This document shows positions 35,944 to 44,855 of a stretch of 64,000 bases of DNA, piece by piece. Each line of letters begins with the position of its first letter. Positions within the stretch are counted from its first letter, which is position 1. Made by a program: the position numbers and the translations under genes. A model generated the notes under the pieces. It was not told where the DNA came from and made no database searches. It saw only the letters and a program-made list of their open reading frames with translations. Source of the DNA: Flavobacterium sp. MC2016-06 (GTDB lineage Bacteria > Bacteroidota > Bacteroidia > Flavobacteriales > Flavobacteriaceae); assembly GCF_009711165.2 (NCBI RefSeq), contig NZ_WMID02000016.1, forward strand, positions 78,770-142,769, in the 5' to 3' direction.

Positions 35944-37527
35944 TTATTCTTTTTGAAATTCCGATAAAAGAAATCCGTTAGCAAGGTTTTTAAATTCAGC
36001 TACTTGTCGTTCAATCCATTTTTCGTCGTGACCAATTTCTTTTGCCAATAAAACAGCCACTTTTTCACAGCAAGCAATTGCAGCACGTGCGTCTAGAAAT
36101 AATAAACGAACCCTTCTTGCTAGTACATCGTCTATTGTTCTTGCCATTTCATAACGAATAGACCATACGACTTCTGCCATTGTATAATCGTAATCCGGAT
36201 GTAGTTTTTCTTTCAATTCAGGCTCATTGCCTTGTAATTCTATTATTTTAGGAATATCACTTCCATATATATATAAGTGATTTTCTCGTGCTATTGAATC
36301 TGTTTTTAGGTTTCCGTGAATTGGAGTGTGTTCAGTTATGCAGCTCTTTTTGGGTAATTGATGTACAATAATGGCTTTATCTATAATGTCTTCAGCAATT
36401 TTTCTGTAAGTAGTCCATTTTCCTCCAGTTATAGTTATTAATCCAGTTTCAGAAACAATTATTTTATGGCTTCTAGATACTTCTTTAGTACTTTTTCCTT
36501 CTTTTTCTGGTGCTGCCAATGGTCTCAGTCCTGCAAAAACAGATAAAACATCTGCGCGTGTAGGTTTGTTTATTAAAAATCGTTGAGCTGTTTCTAGCAC
36601 AAATTCAATTTCTGTTTCAAGCGCAATTGGTTCCAGACTGTGTTTTTTAATTAAAGTATCTGTAGTTCCTACTACTATTTTATTGTGCCATGGTACGGCG
36701 AATAAAACTCTTCCATCACTTGTTTTTGGAATCATTAATGCTTGATCGCTTGGTAAAAAGGATTTGTCGAATACGAGGTGAATTCCCTGGCTTGGAACAA
36801 TGTATTTTTTATATACTTTATCATTTAGCTTCATTATTGCATTGGTAAAAACTCCAGTTGCGTTTATAACAGCTTTACCTTTTATTTCGTATTTCTCACC
36901 AGATTCATGATCAATAGCTTCAACTCCTATAACTTGGTTTTTATCATCTTTTATAAGATTGACAACCTTTATATAATTTAAAACACAAGCTCCTTTTTCT
37001 ATTGCAGTTTGTGCAAGATTTATAGCCAAACGGGAATCATCAAATTGACCATCTTGATAAATAACACCGCTTACCAAACCTTTAGGTTCTACTGTAGGAA
37101 GTAGTTCAAGCGTTTTTTTCTTTGAGATATATTTAGATTTTCCAAGACTTAGTCTTCCGGCTAAAAAATCATATATTTTAAGTCCTATTGTGTAGAAATA
37201 GCCTCCCCACCAATTATAATTAGGTATAACAAAAGATTGATTTTTGACTAAATGGCCTGCATTTTGAGCCATTAATCCTCTTTCTTTGAGGGCTTCTCTA
37301 ACTAAATGAATATCACCTTGCTCCAGATAACGAACTCCACCATGAACTAATTTGGTGCTTCTGCTGGATGTGCCTTTGGCAAAATCTACAGCTTCAACCA
37401 AAACAGTTTTGTAACCTCTGCTAGCAGCGTCAAGCGCAGTTCCAAGTCCACTTGCTCCACCACCAATTACTATTACATCCCATTCTTGGGTTTGTTTTAG
37501 TTTGTTTAATTGTTCTATTCGTTTCAT
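35944..37527 (-). CDS. glpD: Glycerol-3-phosphate dehydrogenase (FAD)
   Basis: 527 residues. N-terminal FAD-binding DVIVIGGGASGLGTALDAA, then GTSSRSTKLVHGGVRYLEQG, the hallmark of aerobic GlpD, and a C-terminal helical domain (~390-520). Oxidises glycerol 3-phosphate to dihydroxyacetone phosphate at the inner membrane, passing electrons to quinone. First gene of glpD-glpK-glpF-outer-membrane protein, with its own promoter and divergent from the DeoR-type regulator. Confidence 0.97.
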   Translation of the reverse strand: MKRIEQLNKLKQTQEWDVIVIGGGASGLGTALDAASRGYKTVLVEAVDFAKGTSSRSTKLVHGGVRYLEQGDIHLVREALKERGLMAQNAGHLVKNQSFVIPNYNWWGGYFYTIGLKIYDFLAGRLSLGKSKYISKKKTLELLPTVEPKGLVSGVIYQDGQFDDSRLAINLAQTAIEKGACVLNYIKVVNLIKDDKNQVIGVEAIDHESGEKYEIKGKAVINATGVFTNAIMKLNDKVYKKYIVPSQGIHLVFDKSFLPSDQALMIPKTSDGRVLFAVPWHNKIVVGTTDTLIKKHSLEPIALETEIEFVLETAQRFLINKPTRADVLSVFAGLRPLAAPEKEGKSTKEVSRSHKIIVSETGLITITGGKWTTYRKIAEDIIDKAIIVHQLPKKSCITEHTPIHGNLKTDSIARENHLYIYGSDIPKIIELQGNEPELKEKLHPDYDYTMAEVVWSIRYEMARTIDDVLARRVRLLFLDARAAIACCEKVAVLLAKEIGHDEKWIERQVAEFKNLANGFLLSEFQKE

Positions 37528-37563
37528 TTTGTTCTTTTATTTGTTTCTTTTGGTTTCGTTTTA

Positions 37564-37591
37564 CAAATATATTGAAATTAAATGAAACCAA
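37564..37591 (-). promoter_or_regulatory. glpD promoter (Bacteroidetes -33/-7 type)
   Basis: TTG (37589-37591) - 17 bases - TATATTTG (37564-37571) on the minus strand, 37 bases before the glpD ATG. Confidence 0.7.
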
Positions 37592-37607
37592 TCGCGACAA
37601 AATGAAA
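37580..37607. promoter_or_regulatory. Candidate GlpR operator: AAATGAAA direct repeats
   Basis: AAATGAAA at 37580-37587 and again at 37600-37607, a 20-base period, overlapping the -33 region of the glpD promoter and lying between glpD and the DeoR-type gene. Position suits repression by the divergent regulator; the motif itself is inference. Confidence 0.4.
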
Positions 37608-37670
37608 TTTATTTTTTGTTTATCTTTGTGTCTTTAGATGTGACTAATCTTAATTATTAAAAGTAATATT

Positions 37671-38441
37671 ATGACTATTATCAACAAAAGGCAGGAAGAT
37701 ATACTTAAGGAGTTAGATGAGAAAGGATATGTTAATGTAGTTGATTTGTGTGAAACACTCAATGTTTCGACCGTAACCATACGAAAGGATTTGAACTTTT
37801 TAGAAAATGAAAAGCTTTTGCATCGTACACATGGTGGTGCAAGCAAGCAGCCTATTTATGCTTTTGAGAGAGATGTAAGTGATAAAGAGGTATTGCAGGT
37901 AGAACAAAAAAAACAAATTGCTGCCGAAGCTTTAAAGTATATTAGCGAACACGATTATATTATATTAGGTTCTGGTTCGAATATTCATTATTTGTCTAGA
38001 ATAATTACCGGATTTCAAAAATTAACCGTTCTGACTCCTTCCTTAAAAGTGTCTTTAGAACTTTGTAAAGAAACAAGTATAGATACAATACAATTGGGTG
38101 GAGATGTTAGAAATAGTTCAACATCGGCAGTTGGGCCAATTGCAGAATCTATTTTGAGTCAGTTTTCCTGCAATAAATTGTTTTTAGGAACAGATGGAGT
38201 TCATTTAGATTTCGGATTAAGTACTTCAAATGCTTTAGAAGCACATCTAAATCAGGTGATGATAGAAGTAGCAGAGAAAGTTATAGTTCTTGCAGATTCT
38301 ACAAAAATGAACATTAGAGGTTTTGGTAAAATCTGCAATTTGAATAAAATTGATGTATTGATTACTGATGATGGAATTGATGCCGATACTAAAATGAAAC
38401 TTGAGGAAATTGGTATAAATGTAATTATAGCTGGCAAATAG
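37671..38441 (+). CDS. glpR: DeoR/GlpR-family transcriptional regulator
   Basis: 256 residues. N-terminal winged HTH with the DeoR signature (VVDLCETLNVSTVTIRKDL, then LHRTHGGA) and a C-terminal sugar-phosphate-binding domain with GSGSN near residue 104 and LGTDGV. Divergent from the glycerol operon, so very likely its repressor with glycerol 3-phosphate as inducer, as in other GlpR systems. A TATCTTTG box at 37621-37628 could be its -7 element. The symbol follows from context. Confidence 0.9.
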   Translation: MTIINKRQEDILKELDEKGYVNVVDLCETLNVSTVTIRKDLNFLENEKLLHRTHGGASKQPIYAFERDVSDKEVLQVEQKKQIAAEALKYISEHDYIILGSGSNIHYLSRIITGFQKLTVLTPSLKVSLELCKETSIDTIQLGGDVRNSSTSAVGPIAESILSQFSCNKLFLGTDGVHLDFGLSTSNALEAHLNQVMIEVAEKVIVLADSTKMNIRGFGKICNLNKIDVLITDDGIDADTKMKLEEIGINVIIAGK

Positions 38442-38760
38442 TTTTTTTTGTGTTTATTTCTAATGTTCTTGCTGTTGATTTTAAGCTGACAAATAGCTAA
38501 TTGTCTTTTTAGAATATTAATTTTTTGCTTTTTTTCATTCTTCACGTTTATGTTTTAAACTGCGTTATGAGATTTTAAGTATTAAAAAAAAGCACATTTC
38601 TAGGTCATAAACCTTTAAAAGTTATACCTATATATATTATCGACGGGTTTACAGATAAATCTGTAATTTTAAGATTCATAATATTAAAATAACTCAAAAA
38701 TGCATAAGCAAGGCAGTTATTTAAAAAAAATAGATACTTTTGTTGCAGAAAAATAGAGCA
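38442..38760. other. Intergenic region with possible topA promoter
   Basis: 319 AT-rich bases. TACTTTTG at 38735-38742 matches the -7 box 18 bases before the topA ATG; upstream only TTA (38717-38719) stands where TTG would be. No hairpin or other structure seen in the rest. Confidence 0.4.
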
Positions 38761-41277
38761 ATGGCAAAGAATTTAGTAATAGTTGAGTCACCTGCAAAGG
38801 CCAAAACAATCGAAAAGTTTTTAGGAAGTGATTTTCAGGTTGAGTCAAGTTATGGGCACATAGCAGATTTACCATCAAAGGAAATAGGAGTAGATGTAGA
38901 AAATGGATTTAAACCTAAATACGAAGTTTCGCCAGATAAAAAGGCTTTAGTGAGTAAACTAAAAACGCTTTCTAAAAATGCCGAAATGGTCTGGTTAGCG
39001 AGTGATGAGGACCGCGAGGGTGAGGCTATTTCTTGGCACTTGGCGGAAGAACTAAAACTAGATATAAAAAAAACAAAGCGTATTGTTTTTCACGAAATTA
39101 CAAAAACTGCAATTCTTAAAGCAATTGAGAACCCTAGAGAAATTGATTACAATTTAGTAAATGCGCAGCAAGCGCGTCGTGTATTAGACCGTTTAGTGGG
39201 TTATGAATTATCGCCGGTTTTATGGAGAAAAATTAAAGGAGGGTTATCTGCAGGACGTGTTCAGTCTGTTTCTGTTCGTTTAATTGTAGAACGCGAACGC
39301 GAAATCCAGAATTTTAATGCAATTGCAAGTTATTCTGTAGTAGCGGAATTTGTAAATGAAGCAGGAAAAGTTTTTAAAGCAAAACTGCCAAAAAACTTTA
39401 ATACTAAAAAAGAAGCCGAAGATTTCTTAAAACAAAACATCGGATCACAATATAAGGTAGCAGATTTAGAAACTAAACCTACCAAAAAATCACCAACAGC
39501 ACCTTTTACAACTTCTACACTGCAACAAGAAGCAGCAAGAAAATTATATTTACCAGTTGGAATCACAATGCAGTTAGCACAACGTTTATACGAAGCGGGA
39601 CTTATTACGTATATGAGAACTGATAGTGTAAACCTTTCTAAAGATGCTATGGATGCTGCAGAAGCTGAAATTATAAAATCTTACGGAAAAGAGTTTTCTA
39701 AGCCTCGAACTTTTGCTAACAAAAGTAAAGGAGCACAAGAAGCGCACGAAGCAATTCGTCCGACAGATATGTCGCGTCATACCGTAAACATTGACCGTGA
39801 TCAAGCTCGTTTATACGATTTGATCTGGAAAAGAACTTTGGCATCTCAAATGAGCGATGCACAACTAGAAAGAACTAACGTAAAAATTGAAGCTAATAAT
39901 CATAGCGAAATTTTTACTGCTTCTGGAGAAGTTTTACTTTTTGAAGGTTTCTTAAAAGTGTACTTAGAAGGTCATGATGACGATGAGGAAGAGCAAGAAG
40001 GAATGCTTCCGGCATTAAAAGTAAATGAAAAATTAGTTAATAATTATATTACTGCAACCGAAAGATATTCTAGACCGCCAGCACGTTATACAGAGGCTTC
40101 TTTGGTAAAAAAATTAGAAGAGCTAGGAATCGGACGTCCATCTACGTATGCACCTACTATCTCTACTATCATCAACAGAAACTATGTAGAAAAAGGAACT
40201 TTAGAAGGGCAGGAGCGTAAGTATACACAACTTACACTTCAAGCAAGTAAAGTTGATGAGAAGCTATTAAAAGAAAATACAGGATCTGATAAAGGAAAAT
40301 TAGTCCCTACAGATATCGGAACTATAGTTACAGATTTCCTAGTTAAAAATTTTGGAAATATCCTTGATTATAATTTTACTGCAAAAGTAGAACAAGATTT
40401 TGATGAGATTGCCGAAGGAAATATTGACTGGGCAATTATGATGCAGGAGTTCTATAATAAATTCCACCCGAATGTAAAAGAAGTTGAAGCTAATGCAGAA
40501 CGCGAAAGTGGAGAAAGAATTCTTGGAAAAGATGCAGATGGAAGACAAGTATCAGTTCGTTTAGGAAAATTTGGACCAATGGCTCAAATTGGAGAAGCAG
40601 ATGATGAAGATAAAAAGTTTGCCAGCTTAATGGCGGATCAAAATATTGGAAACATTACACTTGAAGAAGCTTTAAATTTATTTTTGCTTCCTAAAAGTTT
40701 AGGTGATTATAAAGGTGAAGAAGTAGAAGTAAGTAATGGTCGTTATGGTCCTTATGTACGCCACGGAAGTGTGTTTATTTCATTACCTAGAGGAGAAGAT
40801 CCTTTGGGAGTATCAAAAGAAAGAGCGCAAGAGTTAATCGATGAAAAAGCACTTGCAGATGCGCCAATTGCAGTTTATAAAGCAGAAGCAGTACAAAAAG
40901 GTGTGGGGCGTTTTGGTCCTTTTATTAAATGGAACGGTCTTTTTATAAACGTAAGTAAAAAATACAATTTTGATAATTTATCACAATCAGATGTTGAAGA
41001 GCTGATTGAGGATAAGTTACAAAAGAATATTGATAAAGTACTTCATAATTGGGAAGATGAAGGAATTGTTGTTGAGAAAGCACGTTGGGGTCGATCAGTG
41101 ATTTTAAAAGGAAAGCTGAAAATTGAATTAAGTAAAGATGTTGATGCAGCAAAATTGACATTAGCCCAAGTTCAAGAAATGATAGCGGCAAAAACGCCAG
41201 CTAAAAAGACACCAGCAAAAAAAGCAACAACAGCAAAAAAAGCTCCAGCTAAAAAAACAGCTGCTAAAAAGAAATAA
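38761..41277 (+). CDS. topA: DNA topoisomerase I
   Basis: 838 residues. Toprim domain with E9 (VIVESPAKAKT) and DEDREGE (82-88), catalytic Tyr284 in GLITYMRTDS, then C-terminal repeat units each containing GxxGxFGxx/GRYGPYV-type motifs in place of zinc fingers, and a Lys/Ala/Pro-rich tail (~30 residues) that would bind DNA non-specifically. Relaxes negative supercoils. ATG 38761 is chosen; an upstream open extension is out of keeping with the family start MAKNLVIVES. Followed three bases later by the arginase-like gene. Confidence 0.97.
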   Translation: MAKNLVIVESPAKAKTIEKFLGSDFQVESSYGHIADLPSKEIGVDVENGFKPKYEVSPDKKALVSKLKTLSKNAEMVWLASDEDREGEAISWHLAEELKLDIKKTKRIVFHEITKTAILKAIENPREIDYNLVNAQQARRVLDRLVGYELSPVLWRKIKGGLSAGRVQSVSVRLIVEREREIQNFNAIASYSVVAEFVNEAGKVFKAKLPKNFNTKKEAEDFLKQNIGSQYKVADLETKPTKKSPTAPFTTSTLQQEAARKLYLPVGITMQLAQRLYEAGLITYMRTDSVNLSKDAMDAAEAEIIKSYGKEFSKPRTFANKSKGAQEAHEAIRPTDMSRHTVNIDRDQARLYDLIWKRTLASQMSDAQLERTNVKIEANNHSEIFTASGEVLLFEGFLKVYLEGHDDDEEEQEGMLPALKVNEKLVNNYITATERYSRPPARYTEASLVKKLEELGIGRPSTYAPTISTIINRNYVEKGTLEGQERKYTQLTLQASKVDEKLLKENTGSDKGKLVPTDIGTIVTDFLVKNFGNILDYNFTAKVEQDFDEIAEGNIDWAIMMQEFYNKFHPNVKEVEANAERESGERILGKDADGRQVSVRLGKFGPMAQIGEADDEDKKFASLMADQNIGNITLEEALNLFLLPKSLGDYKGEEVEVSNGRYGPYVRHGSVFISLPRGEDPLGVSKERAQELIDEKALADAPIAVYKAEAVQKGVGRFGPFIKWNGLFINVSKKYNFDNLSQSDVEELIEDKLQKNIDKVLHNWEDEGIVVEKARWGRSVILKGKLKIELSKDVDAAKLTLAQVQEMIAAKTPAKKTPAKKATTAKKAPAKKTAAKKK

Positions 41278-41280
41278 TAA

Positions 41281-42432
41281 ATGGAATTTGATTTTCTAGA
41301 ACCGGTTAACGACGGAATGCTAAAATTCATCAACTCATTGTCTACACAAGAGTTGGGAAGTAAGGTTGTCTTTCACACCCAAGATCAATTTCCGGATATT
41401 AGCAAAATAAATATTGCAATAGTAGGCGTTTTAGAAGATCGCCGAAATATAAATATGGTTAATGAGGTTAACCTAGTTGCTGTACGTAAGAAATTATATA
41501 GTATGTTTCCAGGTAATTGGGACGCTTCTATTGCTGACTTAGGAGACATCTTGGCTGGTGATTCTGTAGAAGATACTTATTTCGCGCTGCAAAAGGTAAC
41601 ATCGACATTAATTAAGAATAAAATCATTCCTATAGTTCTAGGAGGTTCGCAGGATTTGACCTATGCATTATATCGAGCTTATGACAGTTTAGAGCAGATG
41701 GTGAATTTTGTATCGGTAGATAATAAATTTGATTTTGGTAAAGAAAATGAGTCAGTTTCGGCTAATTCATACTTAACAAAAATCATAATAGACGAGCCTA
41801 ATAACCTTTTTAATTATTGTAATATTGGTTATCAAACCTATTATAATTCTCAAGAAGAAATAGATTTGATCGAAAAACTATTTTTTGATGCTTATCGTTT
41901 AGGCGAAATATCAAATAAAATAGCGCTTGCCGAGCCGATTTTTAGAGATGCAGATTTAGTTTCTATTGATTTGAATTCTGTAAAGTCTTCGGCGTCAGGA
42001 AATAATGTATCTTTTGAGCCAAATGGGTTCAATGGCAAAGAAATTTGCTCGTTAGCAAGATATGCTGGAATTAGTGATAAAGTGTCTTCTTTTGGAGTCT
42101 TTAATCATAATAGTACATTGCAGGAAGCGGGTATTATTGCTCAGATAGTTTGGTATTTTATTGAAGGTTATCATTATCGTTCAAAAGAGTATCCTTTTGG
42201 AAGCAGAGCAAATTATTTAAAGTATATAGTTCCTCTTGAAGAAGAAGAACTTATTTTTTATAAAAGTGACAAAACAGATCGTTGGTGGATAGAAATTCCC
42301 TTCGAATCAAATGGAAACAATAAATTGAAAAGAAATACGTTATTACCCTGTTCTTACGACGAATATTTGTCGGCTTGCAATCAAGAATTGCCAGAAAGAT
42401 GGTGGAAAGCACAGCGAAAAAACGCTTTGTAG
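41281..42432 (+). CDS. Arginase/formimidoylglutamase-family protein with degenerate metal site
   Basis: 383 residues with the overall ureohydrolase layout, but the Mn-binding motifs are eroded. GGDH is GGSQD (121-125), DAHxD is SVDNKFD (145-151), and the SxDxDxxDP motif is SIDLNSVKSS (228-237). Only scattered Asp remain, so classical arginase/agmatinase/HutG activity is unlikely. Begins three bases after the topA stop, and lies just upstream of gldK. In related genomes this gene is often called formimidoylglutamase; I consider it a pseudo-enzyme, possibly with a structural role. Confidence 0.8.
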   Translation: MEFDFLEPVNDGMLKFINSLSTQELGSKVVFHTQDQFPDISKINIAIVGVLEDRRNINMVNEVNLVAVRKKLYSMFPGNWDASIADLGDILAGDSVEDTYFALQKVTSTLIKNKIIPIVLGGSQDLTYALYRAYDSLEQMVNFVSVDNKFDFGKENESVSANSYLTKIIIDEPNNLFNYCNIGYQTYYNSQEEIDLIEKLFFDAYRLGEISNKIALAEPIFRDADLVSIDLNSVKSSASGNNVSFEPNGFNGKEICSLARYAGISDKVSSFGVFNHNSTLQEAGIIAQIVWYFIEGYHYRSKEYPFGSRANYLKYIVPLEEEELIFYKSDKTDRWWIEIPFESNGNNKLKRNTLLPCSYDEYLSACNQELPERWWKAQRKNAL

Positions 42433-42627
42433 AAGAAAATTTTAATGTAAATCTTAAAAATTTAGAAATTTTCAAAAAAAAGTTAAAATAATTAGTAAGA
42501 AAATAAATATAAAGTATAAAATTTAACGTTTTACGTCGATTTTTCAAGTCAGTTTATCGATGAAATATTTTTTTTTTATTTTATTTAACATTATTTTTGA
42601 ACGGTAAAATAAAATTCCAAATAGCTA

Positions 42628-42658
42628 TTGTTTTTTAGATAAATAATAAATACGTTTG
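42628..42658 (+). promoter_or_regulatory. gldK promoter (Bacteroidetes -33/-7 type)
   Basis: TTG (42628-42630) - 20 bases - TACGTTTG (42651-42658), 36 bases before the gldK ATG. Exact match to the consensus, so gldKLMN probably has its own promoter separate from topA and the arginase-like gene. Confidence 0.75.
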
Positions 42659-42694
42659 AGGACTTTTAATAATGAATAGATAATCCAAATTTAT

Positions 42695-44098
42695 ATGAAG
42701 AAGTTTATTGCATTTGCAGCAATGTTAACACTAGTAATTGGCTGTGGTAAGTCAGGAGACAAAGGTGAATTAGTTGGTGTTACAGGAGGGAAATGGCATC
42801 CCGAGAAACCTTATGGTATGGTTTTGGTTCCAGGTGGATCTTTTATCATGGGAAAAGCAGATGCTGATTTAGCTAATGTCGAAGATGCTCCAACTAAAAC
42901 GGTAACAGTTCGTTCATTTTATATGGATGAAACTGAAATTACAAATAGTGAATATCGTCAGTTCGTAGAATGGGTAAAAGACTCAACAATGAGAGTTCGT
43001 TTAGCTATTTTGGCTGATGAAACAGGACAAAAAGGTACTCCTGATGCTAAAGGTAAAAAAGGCGGAAGTATTGCTGATTATGCATTTAATGATTCAGATC
43101 CTGAAAAAATGACAGCGTATGATAAATACATGTACGATAACTACTATAGTGTTGGTACAAAAGATGATCCGTATGCTGGAAGAAAATTAAATAAAAAAGT
43201 AAAACTTATTAAAGATACAAAAGCGTATCCAGATGAGTATTATACTGAAGTAATGGATTCTATGTACTTACCAATTGAAGAATCTTACAACGGTTTAAGA
43301 ACAATTGATGTAAACAAATTGAAATTCCGTTATTCTTGGATGGATATTCAAGCAGCTGCAAAAGCTAAAGTAGGAAAAAGAAGTGATTTCGTTAAAACTG
43401 AGCAAGTTAGTGTTTACCCTGATACAGCAGTTTGGATTAAAGATTTCTCTTATTCATACAATGAGCCAATGCACAATGATTATTTTTGGCACAAAGCTTA
43501 TGGAGACTATCCTGTAGTTGGTGTTACTTGGAAACAGGCTAAAGCATTCTGTGCTTGGAGAACTTTAAACAAAAACAGTTATATCAAATCTAAGAAAAAA
43601 GGACGTGACTTAGTAAACTCTTTCAGATTGCCAACAGAGGCAGAATGGGAGTATGCTGCTAGAGGTGGTCTAGAGTCTGCAACTTACCCTTGGGGAGGTC
43701 CTTATACTAAAAGTGATAGAGGTTGTTTCTTAGCAAACTTTAAACCTAATAGAGGAGATTATGCTGCAGATGAGGCTTTATATACAGTTGAAGCAAAATC
43801 ATACGAGCCAAATGGATATGGATTGTACAACATGGCAGGAAACGTTTCAGAGTGGACGGATTCAGCTTACAACCCAAATGCATACGAGTATGTTTCAACA
43901 ATGAATCCAAACGTAATTGATGGAAAGAACCAAAGAAAAGTAGTTCGTGGTGGTTCATGGAAGGATGTTGCTTATTTTTTACAAGTAAGTACTCGTGATC
44001 ACGAATATGCCGATTCTGCTAGAAGTTACATCGGATTTAGAACTGTTCAAGATTACATGGGAACTCAGGTAACTGGTGGCGGTAAAAGAAAAAAGTAA
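42695..44098 (+). CDS. gldK: Gliding motility / T9SS lipoprotein GldK
   Basis: 467 residues. Lipoprotein signal with Cys17 (VIGC). The mature part is a formylglycine-generating-enzyme-like fold: MVLVPGGSFIMGKAD near the start and LPTEAEWEYAARGG, MAGNVSEWT and VVRGGSWKD near the end, but without the FGE catalytic Cys pair, as known for GldK. GldK forms an outer-membrane-associated ring with GldN in the type IX secretion system. First gene of gldK-gldL-gldM-gldN with its own promoter. Confidence 0.97.
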   Translation: MKKFIAFAAMLTLVIGCGKSGDKGELVGVTGGKWHPEKPYGMVLVPGGSFIMGKADADLANVEDAPTKTVTVRSFYMDETEITNSEYRQFVEWVKDSTMRVRLAILADETGQKGTPDAKGKKGGSIADYAFNDSDPEKMTAYDKYMYDNYYSVGTKDDPYAGRKLNKKVKLIKDTKAYPDEYYTEVMDSMYLPIEESYNGLRTIDVNKLKFRYSWMDIQAAAKAKVGKRSDFVKTEQVSVYPDTAVWIKDFSYSYNEPMHNDYFWHKAYGDYPVVGVTWKQAKAFCAWRTLNKNSYIKSKKKGRDLVNSFRLPTEAEWEYAARGGLESATYPWGGPYTKSDRGCFLANFKPNRGDYAADEALYTVEAKSYEPNGYGLYNMAGNVSEWTDSAYNPNAYEYVSTMNPNVIDGKNQRKVVRGGSWKDVAYFLQVSTRDHEYADSARSYIGFRTVQDYMGTQVTGGGKRKK

Positions 44099-44154
44099 AT
44101 TATAATTAAATCAATATCCAACAAATCTATTTTAAAACCTAAAAAAAAGTTATT

Positions 44155-44802
44155 ATGGCATTATTAAGTAAAAAAGCAATGAATTTCGCTTATGGTATGG
44201 GAGCGGCAGTGGTAATCGTTGGAGCATTATTCAAAATTACACACTTTGAAATTGGACCATTAACAGGAACAGTGATGCTTTCAGTGGGATTGTTAACTGA
44301 GGCATTAATTTTTGCGCTTTCTGCTTTCGAACCAGTTGATGATGAATTAGACTGGACTCTTGTTTACCCAGAATTAGCTAACGGTCAAGCTAGAAAAAAG
44401 ACTGAAAAAGTTGAAGCACCAACTGAAGCCCAAGGTTTGTTGTCTCAAAAATTAGATGTTATGTTGAAAGAAGCTAAAATTGACGGTGAGTTAATGTCAA
44501 GCTTAGGAAACAGCATCAAAAATTTCGAATCAGCTGCTAAAGGAATTGCTCCTACAGTAGATTCTATCGCTTCTACTAAAAAATACAGCGAAGAATTGTC
44601 TATGGCTGCTGCTCAAATGGAATCATTAAACAGCTTATATAAAGTACAATTAGAAAGCGCTGCAAGAAATGCAGATGCTAATAAAGAAATCGCTGACAAT
44701 GCATCTAAATTAAAAGAGCAAATGCAATCTATGACTGCAAACATTGCTTCTTTAAACAGTGTTTACGGTGGTATGCTTTCTGCAATGAGTAACAAAGGAT
44801 AA
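44155..44802 (+). CDS. gldL: T9SS inner-membrane motor protein GldL
   Basis: 215 residues. Two membrane helices (about 9-28 and 38-57) surround ITHFEIGPLTG, whose Glu lies in the membrane and is implicated in proton use by the GldL-GldM motor. A long cytoplasmic helical tail (~80-215) follows. Part of the proton-driven motor that powers gliding and type IX secretion. 56 bases after gldK, 53 before gldM. Confidence 0.97.
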   Translation: MALLSKKAMNFAYGMGAAVVIVGALFKITHFEIGPLTGTVMLSVGLLTEALIFALSAFEPVDDELDWTLVYPELANGQARKKTEKVEAPTEAQGLLSQKLDVMLKEAKIDGELMSSLGNSIKNFESAAKGIAPTVDSIASTKKYSEELSMAAAQMESLNSLYKVQLESAARNADANKEIADNASKLKEQMQSMTANIASLNSVYGGMLSAMSNKG

Positions 44803-44855
44803 TTAGTTTTTAACTATTGTATTAAAATTTATTAATAAGAACTAATTAGAAAAAA

